DNA of 64,000 nt, taken from Acetobacteraceae bacterium (GTDB taxonomy: Bacteria; Pseudomonadota; Alphaproteobacteria; Acetobacterales; Acetobacteraceae). Positions within the stretch are counted from its first letter, which is position 1; each line of letters begins with the position of its first letter. Location of the stretch: NCBI GenBank assembly GCA_947475245.1, contig CANJLW010000002.1:1-64000 (forward strand), read 5' to 3'. Shown here in pieces: positions 1-10,973 of this stretch. A program made the position numbers and the translations under genes. The notes below the pieces were generated by a model. It saw only the letters and a list, made by a program, of their open reading frames with translations, did not search any database and was not told the origin of the DNA.

Positions 1-2798
1 CCCGCGCCCGTGGTGACGTTGCCGGTCAGTTCGTATGTGCCGTTCTTGGCGAAGATCGTGCCGTTGTTCTCGACATCGCCCACCAGCATGCCCGTGCCGC
101 CGATCACGCCGAAGTTCTGGCTCACGACCGGCGGGTCGAGGACGCCGCCATTGGATGTCACCGTTCCGCCGGTGCCGACAAAGAAGCCGCCGGTCGCATG
201 CACCGCGGCACCGCTGCCGATGATCAACTCCGCCTTGCCCTGCCCGCCGATCGCGATGCTGCCGGTCAGCAGGATTTGTCCGCCCGCGCCGAGATCGACC
301 GTGCCCGCCCCGCTGCTTTGCGCGCCGATCGTCAGGCTGGCGGCGCTGACGGTGCCGCCGCCGGCCACGGTCAGTTCGCCCTTGCTTTGACCGCCCACGA
401 CCATCGCGCTCGCGCCCGTCCAGGAAGCGCCGGCCATGACGACGCGCGCGGCGGCGTCGGCGGAGCCGTCCACGGTCACGCTCTTGCTGACGGTCAGCAC
501 GGCGCCGGAACCGATCGTGCCTGTGCCTCTGTCGATAAAACTGTCGATATTGTTGGTGCCTTGCAGGGTCCAGTTCGCGGCGGCATCGACCTCGATCGCG
601 CCAAAGCCGATGAACTGCCCGCCCAGACCCGCGAAGGTTCCCGTTCCGCCTGCGCCCAGCTGCAACGTGCTGACAATGCTGCCGCCGGCCGGGTTCCCAC
701 CGTCGACCGTGCCGCTGAATCCGCCGCCGGGCTTCAGGATCAATCGGTTTTCGAAACCTCCGGCGAACGACAGCGCCGCCGCGCCGGCGCCGGCAATCTG
801 GCCCGCGTTGGAAACGGTTCCCGCGCCGTGAGCAAGCACGATGCCGTAATGACCGGAGATCGTCCCGAGGGATTGATTCTCCAGCGAACCGCCCGCCCGC
901 AGGTATGCTCCGGCACCGGCCGAGGTGCTGCCGGTCAGCAGCCCGTTATTGGTCACGACGCCGGCGGCGCTGTTGATCTGGATGCCGTTAAACCCGTCGA
1001 TCGTTCCCCCCGACAGGTTCGTGACCGTTCCGCCCGCCGCCAGGTAAGCCCCCAGGCCGGTCGCGGCGGTTCCCTGGACCGTGCCGCTGTTGGTGATCGT
1101 CCCCGCCGCCGAGGTCATCAACAGCGCGGTGTTGCCCGTCGCCAATGCCCCCGCGCCGTTTACGAACGCACCGCCGGAGCCGACGATCGCCGAACCCAGC
1201 AAGGTGCCCGCATTGGTCAGCGTGCCGCTGGTGATCAGCGTCTGCGCCGAGGCAATCGTATTCGTCCCCGTCATGACCCATGACGCGCCGGCGTCGATGG
1301 TTACGTTCGCCATCTCGATGAATTGGCTGCCGATGCCGCCGATCGTGCCCGTCGCGGCCGCCGACGCAAGTTCCAGCGTGCTGGATACGGTCGAGCCCAG
1401 GCTGTTGCCGCCGGACACGACGCCGGAGAACACAGCGCCCGGAAATGCCACGACCCGATTGGCGAAGCCCTTGTTTACGGGATCGAAGGCGAACTGGGTG
1501 CCGGCGACGGTTCCCTTGTTGACCAGGGTCGTCGCGTAATAGGCGACGATCGCGTATGGCCCGCCCAGGATTTGCCCGGTCGGCGCGTTGTAAATCGACG
1601 CCGGGCCGTGAATCCAAACCGCCGCGCCGTTGGTGCCGTCGCTGGCGAAGATGCGCCCGCTGTTGTTGACCGACCCCGCGTTGCTGGTGATGGTGGAGGC
1701 ACCGATCTGCACGCCGATCCATTGCGCGGAAATCGAGCCGCCGACGCTGTTGGTGACCACGCCGCCCGTCGCCAATTGCACGGCGGCACCTCCGCCAGTG
1801 CGCGCACTAGCGATGCTGCCCGCGTTCACAACCGTGGAAACCGCCCCGACGACATCGATGCCGAAGGTGAAGCCGGAAATCGTGCCGCCCGCCGCGTTGG
1901 TGACCGGCGCGCCTTTTGTGTAAACGCCCGCGAAACTGCCGGTAACGCGGCCGCCGGATTGGTTGGTCACCACACCCGCGCCCAGCAGCACCACGCCGGC
2001 AATCGATGTGGCGCCGATGCTGCCGGCATTGGCGATGGTCGTCGTCGAGACCGCATTGGCGAAGACGCCATATTTGCCGCCGGAAATCGTACCGCCCGCG
2101 GCGTTGCTGACTCCGCCGCCGCCGATCAGCGCCACGCCCAGATTGCCCGAGCCGCTGATGGTTCCGCTATTTGTAACCGTCGCCGGGGTGCCAAGCGCCA
2201 AAATGCCATACCATCCGCCGGTAATCCGACCCGTGGAGGCATTGCCGACGCCGCCGCCATTTGGCAGCACAACGCCGAAGCCGATGGCCGTGCTGGACGC
2301 GTTAATAGTCCCGGCGTTGGAAACACTGCCGCCCCCGCCAACCGCAACGCCTTCCAGATAGGCGGAGATCACCGCCGCCGTGGCGTTAGTGACGCTGCCC
2401 GCGCCCAGAATGATTCCAGCGTTGAACGGCGTCAGTTGTCCCGAAACAAACGCATATCCGGCACCCGCCGTCTGAGAGGAAACGATGCTGCCCTGATTGA
2501 CCACCGTGCCGGTGCCGGTAACCGAAATCCCCGCCACATATCCGGCGATCAATGCGCCGGCATTGTTCGTGATCGTCGGCGTCCCCGCCGTCAGCAGGAT
2601 GCCTTGGGACGATCCCGACGTCGCCGTCGATTGCACCGTGCCGGCATTGCCGATCGTCCAATTGACCGCCGCGCCGCTCTGCACCCCCGGTGCCGTCGCG
2701 CCGACGATCGCGCCGAGGGATGTGATCGAATAGGGATTGTCGCCGGCGTCCGTAAGAACAACACCATTGGCGGCAAGCGACGTATTGACGACGGTCAT
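1..2798 (-). CDS. Beta-helix repeat surface/secreted protein, 3' end outside window
   Basis: The minus strand stays open in one frame from an ATG at 2798 to the window edge (932 codons, no stop). I checked the frame near the start, in the middle and at the edge. The product is made of degenerate repeats rich in G, T, N, S, V and A with recurring turns such as VTNSGTISG and NAGSVNNSGRIF, the pattern of right-handed beta-helix passengers in autotransporters and large adhesins. GGAG lies about 8 nt upstream of the ATG. The N-terminus (MTVVNTSLAANGVVL) has no signal peptide, so type I secretion or a wrongly chosen start are both possible. The C-terminal domain that would settle the export route is not in the window. 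The fold is confident; adhesion as a function is inferred. Confidence 0.8.
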   Translation of the reverse strand, partial: MTVVNTSLAANGVVLTDAGDNPYSITSLGAIVGATAPGVQSGAAVNWTIGNAGTVQSTATSGSSQGILLTAGTPTITNNAGALIAGYVAGISVTGTGTVVNQGSIVSSQTAGAGYAFVSGQLTPFNAGIILGAGSVTNATAAVISAYLEGVAVGGGGSVSNAGTINASSTAIGFGVVLPNGGGVGNASTGRITGGWYGILALGTPATVTNSGTISGSGNLGVALIGGGGVSNAAGGTISGGKYGVFANAVSTTTIANAGSIGATSIAGVVLLGAGVVTNQSGGRVTGSFAGVYTKGAPVTNAAGGTISGFTFGIDVVGAVSTVVNAGSIASARTGGGAAVQLATGGVVTNSVGGSISAQWIGVQIGASTITSNAGSVNNSGRIFASDGTNGAAVWIHGPASIYNAPTGQILGGPYAIVAYYATTLVNKGTVAGTQFAFDPVNKGFANRVVAFPGAVFSGVVSGGNSLGSTVSSTLELASAAATGTIGGIGSQFIEMANVTIDAGASWVMTGTNTIASAQTLITSGTLTNAGTLLGSAIVGSGGAFVNGAGALATGNTALLMTSAAGTITNSGTVQGTAATGLGAYLAAGGTVTNLSGGTIDGFNGIQINSAAGVVTNNGLLTGSTSAGAGAYLRAGGSLENQSLGTISGHYGIVLAHGAGTVSNAGQIAGAGAAALSFAGGFENRLILKPGGGFSGTVDGGNPAGGSIVSTLQLGAGGTGTFAGLGGQFIGFGAIEVDAAANWTLQGTNNIDSFIDRGTGTIGSGAVLTVSKSVTVDGSADAAARVVMAGASWTGASAMVVGGQSKGELTVAGGGTVSAASLTIGAQSSGAGTVDLGAGGQILLTGSIAIGGQGKAELIIGSGAAVHATGGFFVGTGGTVTSNGGVLDPPVVSQNFGVIGGTGMLVGDVENNGTIFAKNGTYELTGNVTTGA

Positions 2799-2935
2799 CG
2801 ACGGACTCCACGCGGACCCGACAGTTGCCCTGCGCATACAAGGGCATCACTGTCCGAACGCTCAATTTTTACTCGATCCGCGGATATTCTGTCGAATATT
2901 GCCCGATGTAACGGAAATGAGCCTACGCCGCGATT

Positions 2936-4126
2936 TTACGCCATCGGCGCGGCGACCGACTTCTGCCGCAGCAGCACGATGCCGACCAGCAGCGCCGGTG
3001 TCGCGCAGGCGACGAACCCGATGCCGTAGCTGCCCGTCAGCGTCAGCAGCCCGGAATAAACCAGCGGCAGCAGCAACGCGCCCATTTGCCCGAACGACAG
3101 CACGCCTCCGGTGACGGACCCCGCCATGCCCGGCGGCGCCAAGCGAGCGGTCTCGGCCAGAAGGATACCGTGCCAGGACATGGCGGAGGCGCTGATGACC
3201 GCCGCGACCAGGCCGATCGCCAGGGTTGGCCAGCCCGTCGTGTAAAATCCCGACAAGGCCACGCTGCCCGCCATCCCCAGGGCAAGACCGGCCATGACCA
3301 GGCGAGGCTCCACATGAAAGCTGCCCAGCCAGCCCCACAGGATGCGTCCGGGCACCGCGACGGCGACGGACATCGAGAAGATGAACCCGGCGGCGGCCAG
3401 CGAGTATCCCAGATGGGTCAGGTAGATGACGAAATAGGCGGTAAACGTCGCCTGAATCCCGTTGAAGGCGAAGCAGGCGAACGACAAACCGCGCAAATCC
3501 TGCGCCGCGATCACCGACGTCAGCGTCGATTTCAGATCGGACAGATGAAAGCGCCGCGTCGGCACGCGATCCTTGTCGAACCCGGCGCGCAGCGGCTGCA
3601 ACATGAACACGAACGCCAGACACGCAACCGCGATCGCCAACATCGTACTGCGCCAGCCCAGCGTGTTTGAAAGCCAGGGGCCGAGCATGCCGCCGAACAG
3701 CAGTCCGGCGGGAACGGCGGTTTGCTTGATGGAGAAGACCAGCGGCGCCATGCGCGGCGGCGACACTTTACCCAACAATTGCGAACTGGTGGGGGTGGAT
3801 ACAGCCGCGCCGCCGCCGCCGATGATGCCCGACAGGGCGAATACCAGCAGAGAACCCTCCATCGAGATCGCCATGCCGAAGGCGAGCATGACCAGGGCCG
3901 CCTGGCTCATGCGCAAAGGCCCATAGCGGATGATGAAACTGCCGCATCCCACCTGCGCCAGCAGCGACGCGCAGGCGGTTACGCCGAAATACACGCCCAC
4001 CCAGGCCGGGTCGTATTTCATGTCCTCGATAATGACCGGTGCCAGCACGGCGGGCATAACGCGCCCGATGGAAACGAACGTTTGCTGGAGGAACATCGCC
4101 CCCAGCGCGATCAAAAGCGTTTTCAA
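2936..4126 (-). CDS. MFS transporter
   Basis: This is a 396-residue, strongly hydrophobic protein with about 12 membrane segments and the layout of the major facilitator superfamily, so a proton-coupled uptake or efflux permease of the inner membrane. I chose the TTG at 4126 because AAAGGA lies about 9 nt upstream and the protein then begins LKTLLIALGAMFLQQTF, directly before helix 1. Longer in-frame starts would add about 48 polar residues and reach the ATG of the divergent amidohydrolase gene. The 128-bp gap to that gene should hold both promoters. The substrate cannot be read from sequence; an organic acid or acyl-amino acid would fit the neighbours. Confidence 0.85.
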   Translation of the reverse strand: MKTLLIALGAMFLQQTFVSIGRVMPAVLAPVIIEDMKYDPAWVGVYFGVTACASLLAQVGCGSFIIRYGPLRMSQAALVMLAFGMAISMEGSLLVFALSGIIGGGGAAVSTPTSSQLLGKVSPPRMAPLVFSIKQTAVPAGLLFGGMLGPWLSNTLGWRSTMLAIAVACLAFVFMLQPLRAGFDKDRVPTRRFHLSDLKSTLTSVIAAQDLRGLSFACFAFNGIQATFTAYFVIYLTHLGYSLAAAGFIFSMSVAVAVPGRILWGWLGSFHVEPRLVMAGLALGMAGSVALSGFYTTGWPTLAIGLVAAVISASAMSWHGILLAETARLAPPGMAGSVTGGVLSFGQMGALLLPLVYSGLLTLTGSYGIGFVACATPALLVGIVLLRQKSVAAPMA

Positions 4127-4254
4127 GGTGTCGGCATCCTTTCGGCCCGCCCATGGAAGCCCGGATGACGATGCGATGGAAGCCCTTTTGCCCTGTCGCT
4201 TGCCGCATTCTTGCCTGGGGACTACGGTTTTCGGATTCTCAGGAGGACCGGCCC

Positions 4255-5964
<1,710 letters not shown>

Positions 5965-5990
5965 ACCCCGGCGTTCCCCTCGGTCGGATA

Positions 5991-6767
5991 TCAGGGCTTC
6001 GGCGCGCGGAAGTGGTTGGTCGCCTCTTCCTCTGTCCGTAGCCACAGATTGGCGGCCATCGGGTTGCGGCTTTCTTCCAGGATGTGGCCGACGATGCCGA
6101 CCGCGCGCGCCATGACGCCGAGACCGCGACAGATTTTCCAGTCGAAGCCCATTTCGCAGCACAGGGCGCCCAACATGCCGGTCGCGTTGGTCGGCAGGTC
6201 GCGCTTGCGCGCGCGCCCGGCTTCCGCCGCCACTTTTTGAATCAACGAAACGTAAGGACCGTCGAACCCGGTTTCCTTGGCGATCTGGATCAATCGCGGG
6301 GTGCGCGGATCGATAGGCTTGTGGAAGGGGTGGCCGATGCCGGGAATGATCGCCTTGGTTTCGGCGAATTTTTCCACGATCGACCGGGCGATCGCGTCCT
6401 GATCGACCGACGCGCCGGGCGTCGGCATGGCTTCCGACAGCATCTTCGCGCTGCCCTCCACACTGCCGACAAAGACGCTGCCCAGGCCGCTTAAACCCGC
6501 CGCCACGGCGGCTTGCATGGCTTCCGGCGCGCCGAGATAGGTCAGGCGGGCAACCATCGTGCTGGGTGTCAGCCCGTGTTCGACCAAAGTGACCAGCATG
6601 GCGTTGAACATGCGGGACTCGTTCTGCGTCGGGACGCGCGCGGTCAGTTCCAGAAACGCCATGTCGCCGAAGCTGAGATGGCCGAGGATTTCATCCGGCA
6701 GGCTGCGGCCGAAGACGGTGATCGAATCCGAAGAGCTCCAGGCGATATCGGTATGGTACGGTTTCAT
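5991..6767 (-). CDS. Citryl-CoA lyase / citrate synthase-like protein
   Basis: This 258-residue protein matches the catalytic part of the citrate synthase superfamily and lacks the usual N-terminal half (full citrate synthase is about 430 residues). The three catalytic positions can be seen: His64 in LVEHGLTP, His146 in IPGIGHPFHK and the Asp of KRDLPTNATG. Such short proteins are annotated citryl-CoA lyase, which cleaves citryl-CoA to acetyl-CoA and oxaloacetate, though many members probably act on other 3-hydroxyacyl-CoA esters. The start at 6767 has a CGAGG site; a longer start would add 24 residues without homology. No citryl-CoA synthetase is nearby, so the true substrate is open. Confidence 0.82.
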   Translation of the reverse strand: MKPYHTDIAWSSSDSITVFGRSLPDEILGHLSFGDMAFLELTARVPTQNESRMFNAMLVTLVEHGLTPSTMVARLTYLGAPEAMQAAVAAGLSGLGSVFVGSVEGSAKMLSEAMPTPGASVDQDAIARSIVEKFAETKAIIPGIGHPFHKPIDPRTPRLIQIAKETGFDGPYVSLIQKVAAEAGRARKRDLPTNATGMLGALCCEMGFDWKICRGLGVMARAVGIVGHILEESRNPMAANLWLRTEEEATNHFRAPKP

Positions 6768-6845
6768 GTTCAACCTCGGTGCGAGTATGCGGGCGGCGCG
6801 TTCCGTGCGAAACGCGGTGCAACGCAGTTTTAGGAGCATGACGAG

Positions 6846-7715
6846 ATGGGGGAAACAACACGGCGGATCCGTTCGTCCGGCGGCCAGTCGCGGGCGATCC
6901 CGGTGGATGGGCCGACACTGATCGCTTTATGCGACGGCTATATCGACATGGACCTGTCGCGCTTTCCCGACGTGGTGCGCGGCATCGGCGACGATCTGGC
7001 GATCGCCGACGGGCAGGACCTGGATGACATGACCCTGTCGGTCAACGCCTTCCTGATCGTCGCCGGCGATCGCTTGTGCCTGGTCGACGCCGGCGACGGC
7101 ACGCGACGCGGCGCGCATCTGGGCAATCTGCCGCGGGCGTTGAAACAGGCGGGCTACGCGCCGGAAGACATCACCGATCTGTTCATGACCCATCTGCACG
7201 GCGATCACGCAGCCGGTTTGGTGGTGGGCGAAACGCAGGTCTATCCGCGCGCGATGCTGCATGTCGCCCAGGATGAAATCGCGTTCTGGCAAAATCCTTC
7301 CGCCCTGGACGCCATTCAGGCGACTCAGGCGCCGGTCGCGGAGGCTGCTTTGCGGGTCTATCGGGAACGTCTGGTGCCGATCCGTCCCGGCGACCTGATT
7401 TTACCGGATGTGCGCGTGCGCGCCCTGCCGGGCCATACGCCGGGGCAGGTCGGGTATCAGCTTGGTCATGCGAACCCGATCCTGATTTCGGGCGATGTGC
7501 TGCATCTGCCTGCCTTGCAGGTGAAACATCCGCATTGGGGCTTCGTCTTCGACGCCGATCGCGCGAACGCGCTGACCACCCGCAAGGCGATCCTGGCGGA
7601 AACCGCGCAATCCGGATTGCGGCTGGCCGGCGCGCATATTCCGTTCCCCGGCGTTGTCGGCATCGTCGATCGCGACGACGGTCCGAATTATGTCGTTATG
7701 CAAACCGACGACTGA
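6846..7715 (+). CDS. Metallo-beta-lactamase-fold hydrolase (lactonase-like)
   Basis: This 289-residue protein carries the metallo-beta-lactamase signature MTHLHGDHAAGL (His116, His118, Asp120, His121) and a later metal ligand in ALPGHTPGQVGY, both typical of the AttM/QuiP-like branch that hydrolyses lactones and other esters with a dinuclear zinc site. No signal peptide is seen, so it is probably cytoplasmic. AGGAG ends 9 nt before the ATG. The gene is divergent from the citryl-CoA lyase-like gene, only 78 bp away, and lies about 100 bp upstream of an ABC binding protein on the same strand. Within this catabolic cluster it may open a ring or cleave an ester; quorum quenching is an alternative that cannot be excluded. 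Confidence 0.85.
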   Translation: MGETTRRIRSSGGQSRAIPVDGPTLIALCDGYIDMDLSRFPDVVRGIGDDLAIADGQDLDDMTLSVNAFLIVAGDRLCLVDAGDGTRRGAHLGNLPRALKQAGYAPEDITDLFMTHLHGDHAAGLVVGETQVYPRAMLHVAQDEIAFWQNPSALDAIQATQAPVAEAALRVYRERLVPIRPGDLILPDVRVRALPGHTPGQVGYQLGHANPILISGDVLHLPALQVKHPHWGFVFDADRANALTTRKAILAETAQSGLRLAGAHIPFPGVVGIVDRDDGPNYVVMQTDD

Positions 7716-7814
7716 CGATATCCGGCGCGGTTTTCGCCATATCGGTCGTTTTCGGGCTTCCCGAACGGTTCTCGGCGGTTAGACTGGTTGAATAATACGC
7801 AGGAGCTTCAAAAA

Positions 7815-9389
7815 ATGCGCCGTCGGGATCTGTTGAAAACCGCGCCTCTCCTCGCCATGCCCACGCTCGCGGCTCCCGCGTTGGCGCAACGGCAGAAGCC
7901 ATTGCGGTTTGTCCCGCAAGCGAATCTGTCGGCGCTCGATCCCGTCTGGACCACCGCGACCGTGGTCATCAATCACTCGTTCATGGTCTACGACACGCTG
8001 TACGGCATCGATCACGCCGGAGAGCAGCAACCGCAGATGTGCGCGGGGCACGAGGTATCCGACGACGAGCTGACCTGGACCTTTACGTTGCGCGAAGGTC
8101 TGCTGTTCCACGACAACGAAAAGGTCCGCGCGCAGGATTGCATTGCATCCATCGCCCGTTGGGCGGTACGCGATCCGTTCGGTCAGCAACTCTCCATCGC
8201 GATGCACGAAATGACCGCGCTGGACGACCGCCGTTTTCGCATCCGTCTGAAAAAGCCGTTTCGGCTGATGCTGTACGGCCTGGGCGCGCGTTATTGCTTC
8301 ATGATGCCGGAACGGGTTGCCCGTACCTCGGCGATGGAACAGTTGAAGGACCCGATCGGCTCCGGCCCGTTCCGTTTCCTTGCCAATGAATGGGTGTCCG
8401 GAGCGAGCGCGGCTTACGCGCGTTTCGACCGCTATGTGCCGCGGCAGGAAAAGCCCAGCCTGTTCGCCGGCGGCAAGCAGGTGAATTTCGAACGGGTGGA
8501 ATGGGTGGTGCAGCCCGATCCCTCCACATCCGCTGCGGCGCTGCAAAAGGGGGAGGTCGACTGGGTCGAACTGCCGCTGATCGATCTGTGCCCGATGCTG
8601 CGCAAATCGCCGGATGTGCAGGTCAAGGTGCATGACACCTATGGCTGGCTGCCGATCATCGCGCTGAACCATCTGCACCCGCCGTTCGATAACCCGAAGC
8701 TGCGCCAGGCGCTGTTGCCCGCGATCGATCAGTCGGCGTTTATCGAGGCGATTATCGGCGACCAAAAGGAACTGGGGCGCTTTCCCGCCGGTTACTTCAC
8801 CGAAGGCCACCCCATGGCCACGCAGGTCGGCCTGGGCGTCATGCGCGGCGACGCGGCGATGGCGCAGGCAAAGAAGATGGTAGCGGAGTCCGGCTATAAG
8901 GGAGAGACCGTGATCCTGATCGCGCCCAGCGACCAGCCGGCGATCATGCAGGTATCCCAGGTCACGCGCGACCTGTTCATCAACCTGGGCCTGAAGGTCG
9001 ATTATCAGGTGATGGACTGGGGTTCTCTGGTATCGCGCCGCACCAATCCGGGACCGCCGGACAAGGGCGGCTGGAACGCATTCAATACGCTTTGGGGTGG
9101 GCTGACCGTGTCCAATCCCGGCAGTTCGTTCCCGCTGCGCGGCAACGGACGCAAGGGCGCGCTGGGCTGGCCGACCGACGACCGCCTGGAAGCCCTGCGG
9201 GAAGAATGGTTCGACGCGCCCGATCTGGCCGGACGCAAGAAGATCGCCGAACAAATTCAGCTTCAGGCCCTGCAATCCGTGCCTTACGTGCCGCTGGGCC
9301 AATTGTATCAACCGACGGCGTTCCGCAACGACATTCAGGATATCGCCAAGGCCCATTTGCCGTTTTTCTGGAGCGTGCGGCGGGCCTGA
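7815..9389 (+). CDS. ABC transporter substrate-binding protein, peptide/opine family
   Basis: This is a 524-residue periplasmic solute-binding protein of family 5 (DppA/OppA type). The N-terminus MRRRDLLKTAPLLA followed by ALAQ is a Tat-like signal peptide with a predicted cleavage site near residue 27. The mature part shows the family landmarks, including an early LDPVWTTA segment, YDTLYG, and a RFRIRLKKPF stretch. The start at 7815 was chosen because AGGAG lies 9 nt before it and because the twin-arginine segment follows at once; the in-frame ATG at 7788 lacks a site. No permease or ATPase genes adjoin it, so it may share the DppBCDF transporter about 6 kb downstream. The ligand is unknown. 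Confidence 0.9.
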   Translation: MRRRDLLKTAPLLAMPTLAAPALAQRQKPLRFVPQANLSALDPVWTTATVVINHSFMVYDTLYGIDHAGEQQPQMCAGHEVSDDELTWTFTLREGLLFHDNEKVRAQDCIASIARWAVRDPFGQQLSIAMHEMTALDDRRFRIRLKKPFRLMLYGLGARYCFMMPERVARTSAMEQLKDPIGSGPFRFLANEWVSGASAAYARFDRYVPRQEKPSLFAGGKQVNFERVEWVVQPDPSTSAAALQKGEVDWVELPLIDLCPMLRKSPDVQVKVHDTYGWLPIIALNHLHPPFDNPKLRQALLPAIDQSAFIEAIIGDQKELGRFPAGYFTEGHPMATQVGLGVMRGDAAMAQAKKMVAESGYKGETVILIAPSDQPAIMQVSQVTRDLFINLGLKVDYQVMDWGSLVSRRTNPGPPDKGGWNAFNTLWGGLTVSNPGSSFPLRGNGRKGALGWPTDDRLEALREEWFDAPDLAGRKKIAEQIQLQALQSVPYVPLGQLYQPTAFRNDIQDIAKAHLPFFWSVRRA

Positions 9390-9395
9390 CGCCCG

Positions 9396-10787
9396 TCAGA
9401 ACGCCGGGGGGCGCTGTGCCGCGGCGACCCCGGCGGCTTCCAGAGAGCGCGCGATCCGCAGGGCAATATCCTCCCGCCAGGCCGGGGCGATGATCTGCAC
9501 GCCGATCGGCATCGGTCCCGGCACGGGAACCGCAACGACCGGCAGCCCGATGAAAGAGATCGGTTGCGTGAACAGGCCCAGATTGGGCCGCACCGGCAGT
9601 TCGACTCCGCCCAGCACGAAGGTTTTCTGGCCCAGAGACGGGGCGACGCAAGGCGTGGCCGGCGCGACGATCGCATCGACATCCTGGAACAGCCGCTGCA
9701 TCGCATCCCGATACCAACGGCGAAACTTCTGCGCCTGGATCATCATCGGCACCGGAGTCATGGCCCCCGCGATCAGCCGATCCCGCACTTCCGGATCGAA
9801 ATCCCCCGGTCGCGCGCGCAAGCGGCCCATATGCAAGGCGGCACCTTCCGCCGTGGTGATCACGTAAGCGGCGGCTCGGGCGCGGGCGGCCTCCGGCAAC
9901 GCGATCTCCCGATCGATCGGCAGCGCGGCGCACACCGCGTCCATCGCCGCCTCCGCTTCCGGCATCAGGTTCGCGCGGAAGTAGTCGCCCGCGCGGGCAA
10001 TGCGCAGTCCGGCGATACCGGCTTCGAAATCGCCGCCAATCGGGTGCGGCGCGCGATCGGTGCAGAACGGATCGTTGGGGTCATGACCCTGCATGGCGTC
10101 GTACGACAGCGCGAGATCGCCGACCGAGCGCGCCAGCGGCCCCAGATGATCCAAACTGGAAACGAACGGAAAACTGCCGGTGCGCGGCAAGCGGCCAAAG
10201 GTCGGTTTCAGACCGAACAAACCGCACAGCGACGCCGGCACGCGGATCGATCCGTTGGTGTCAGACCCCAGGGCCAGCGGCACCAACCCGCCGGCAACCG
10301 CGCCGCCCGATCCGCCGGACGATCCGCCGGTCATCCGGGTGATATCGTGCGGGTTGCGCGACGGGCCGTCGTGCTGATTCTCCCCGGTGAAGTCATAGGC
10401 GTACTCGCCCATGTTCAACGCGCCCACCAGGATCGCGCCGGCGGCTTCCAGCCGCACGACCAGTTCCGAATCCACCTCCGCCGCCGGTCGTTCGCGATTG
10501 ATCGCGCTGCCCGCACGGGTCGGCAAGCCTTTGACGTCGAACAGGTTCTTGACCGCGAAGGGCACGCCGGTCAGCGGCCCGCCGGTCTGACCGGCCCGAC
10601 GTCGGGCATCGATCAAATCCGCTCGCCGTAGCGCGCGTTCCGCGACAACGTCGGTGAAGGCGTTCAGGACACCGTTATGCAGGCCGATCCGCGCCAGCGT
10701 GGCCTCGATGACCGCGCGGGCCGTGACGGTTCCATCGGCAACCAGCGCGGCGATGGCGGAGGCGCTTTGCCAGGCGATATCGGTCAT
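9396..10787 (-). CDS. atzE: AtzE-type amidase (1-carboxybiuret hydrolase subunit)
   Basis: This 463-residue amidase-signature enzyme has a complete Ser-cisSer-Lys triad: Lys80 (FAVKNLFD), cis-Ser156 in TGGSSGGSGG and nucleophile Ser180 in GSDTNGSIRVPAS. The assignment to AtzE rests on both sequence type and context: an AtzG-like gene ends 3 bp upstream and an allophanate hydrolase gene precedes that. In the cyanuric acid pathway AtzE with AtzG hydrolyses 1-carboxybiuret to 1,3-dicarboxyurea and ammonia in the cytoplasm. No cyanuric acid hydrolase (AtzD) or AtzH gene is visible here. A related amide, such as a pyrimidine- or creatinine-derived ureide, could be the real substrate. The gene is convergent with the binding-protein gene at 7815. 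Confidence 0.8.
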   Translation of the reverse strand: MTDIAWQSASAIAALVADGTVTARAVIEATLARIGLHNGVLNAFTDVVAERALRRADLIDARRRAGQTGGPLTGVPFAVKNLFDVKGLPTRAGSAINRERPAAEVDSELVVRLEAAGAILVGALNMGEYAYDFTGENQHDGPSRNPHDITRMTGGSSGGSGGAVAGGLVPLALGSDTNGSIRVPASLCGLFGLKPTFGRLPRTGSFPFVSSLDHLGPLARSVGDLALSYDAMQGHDPNDPFCTDRAPHPIGGDFEAGIAGLRIARAGDYFRANLMPEAEAAMDAVCAALPIDREIALPEAARARAAAYVITTAEGAALHMGRLRARPGDFDPEVRDRLIAGAMTPVPMMIQAQKFRRWYRDAMQRLFQDVDAIVAPATPCVAPSLGQKTFVLGGVELPVRPNLGLFTQPISFIGLPVVAVPVPGPMPIGVQIIAPAWREDIALRIARSLEAAGVAAAQRPPAF

Positions 10788-10790
10788 CGG

Positions 10791-10973
10791 TCAGGCCGTG
10801 AACACGGGGGCGGGTTCGGCTTCATCCGGCAGCGGAAAATCCAGCACCATCCCGCCCAGGCGGAACGTCACCGCCATATTGGCGCGGATCGAGCCTAACC
10901 AATCCGGTTGCACATCGATGCCCAGAATTTCGGCGTAACCCAGAATGAAAGCATCCAGTGCTTCGTCGTTCAT
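10791..10973 (-). CDS. atzG: AtzG-like small subunit (DUF4089)
   Basis: This 60-residue acidic protein begins MNDEALDAFILGYAEILGI and ends in a proline/glutamate-rich tail, matching the DUF4089/AtzG family. AtzG is a small partner that binds and stabilises AtzE, a GatC-GatA-like arrangement. Its ATG overlaps the stop codon of the upstream atzF-type gene (TGATG), which implies translational coupling, and atzE follows after 3 bp. The size agrees with known AtzG (about 68 residues). Longer readings of this frame run into atzF and are not credible. Confidence 0.82.
   Translation of the reverse strand: MNDEALDAFILGYAEILGIDVQPDWLGSIRANMAVTFRLGGMVLDFPLPDEAEPAPVFTA

Noticed and set aside
1323-3029. 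Plus-strand frame of 568 codons at the left edge
   Set aside because: Arg- and Ala-rich shadow of the beta-helix gene, whose repeats read well on the minus strand.
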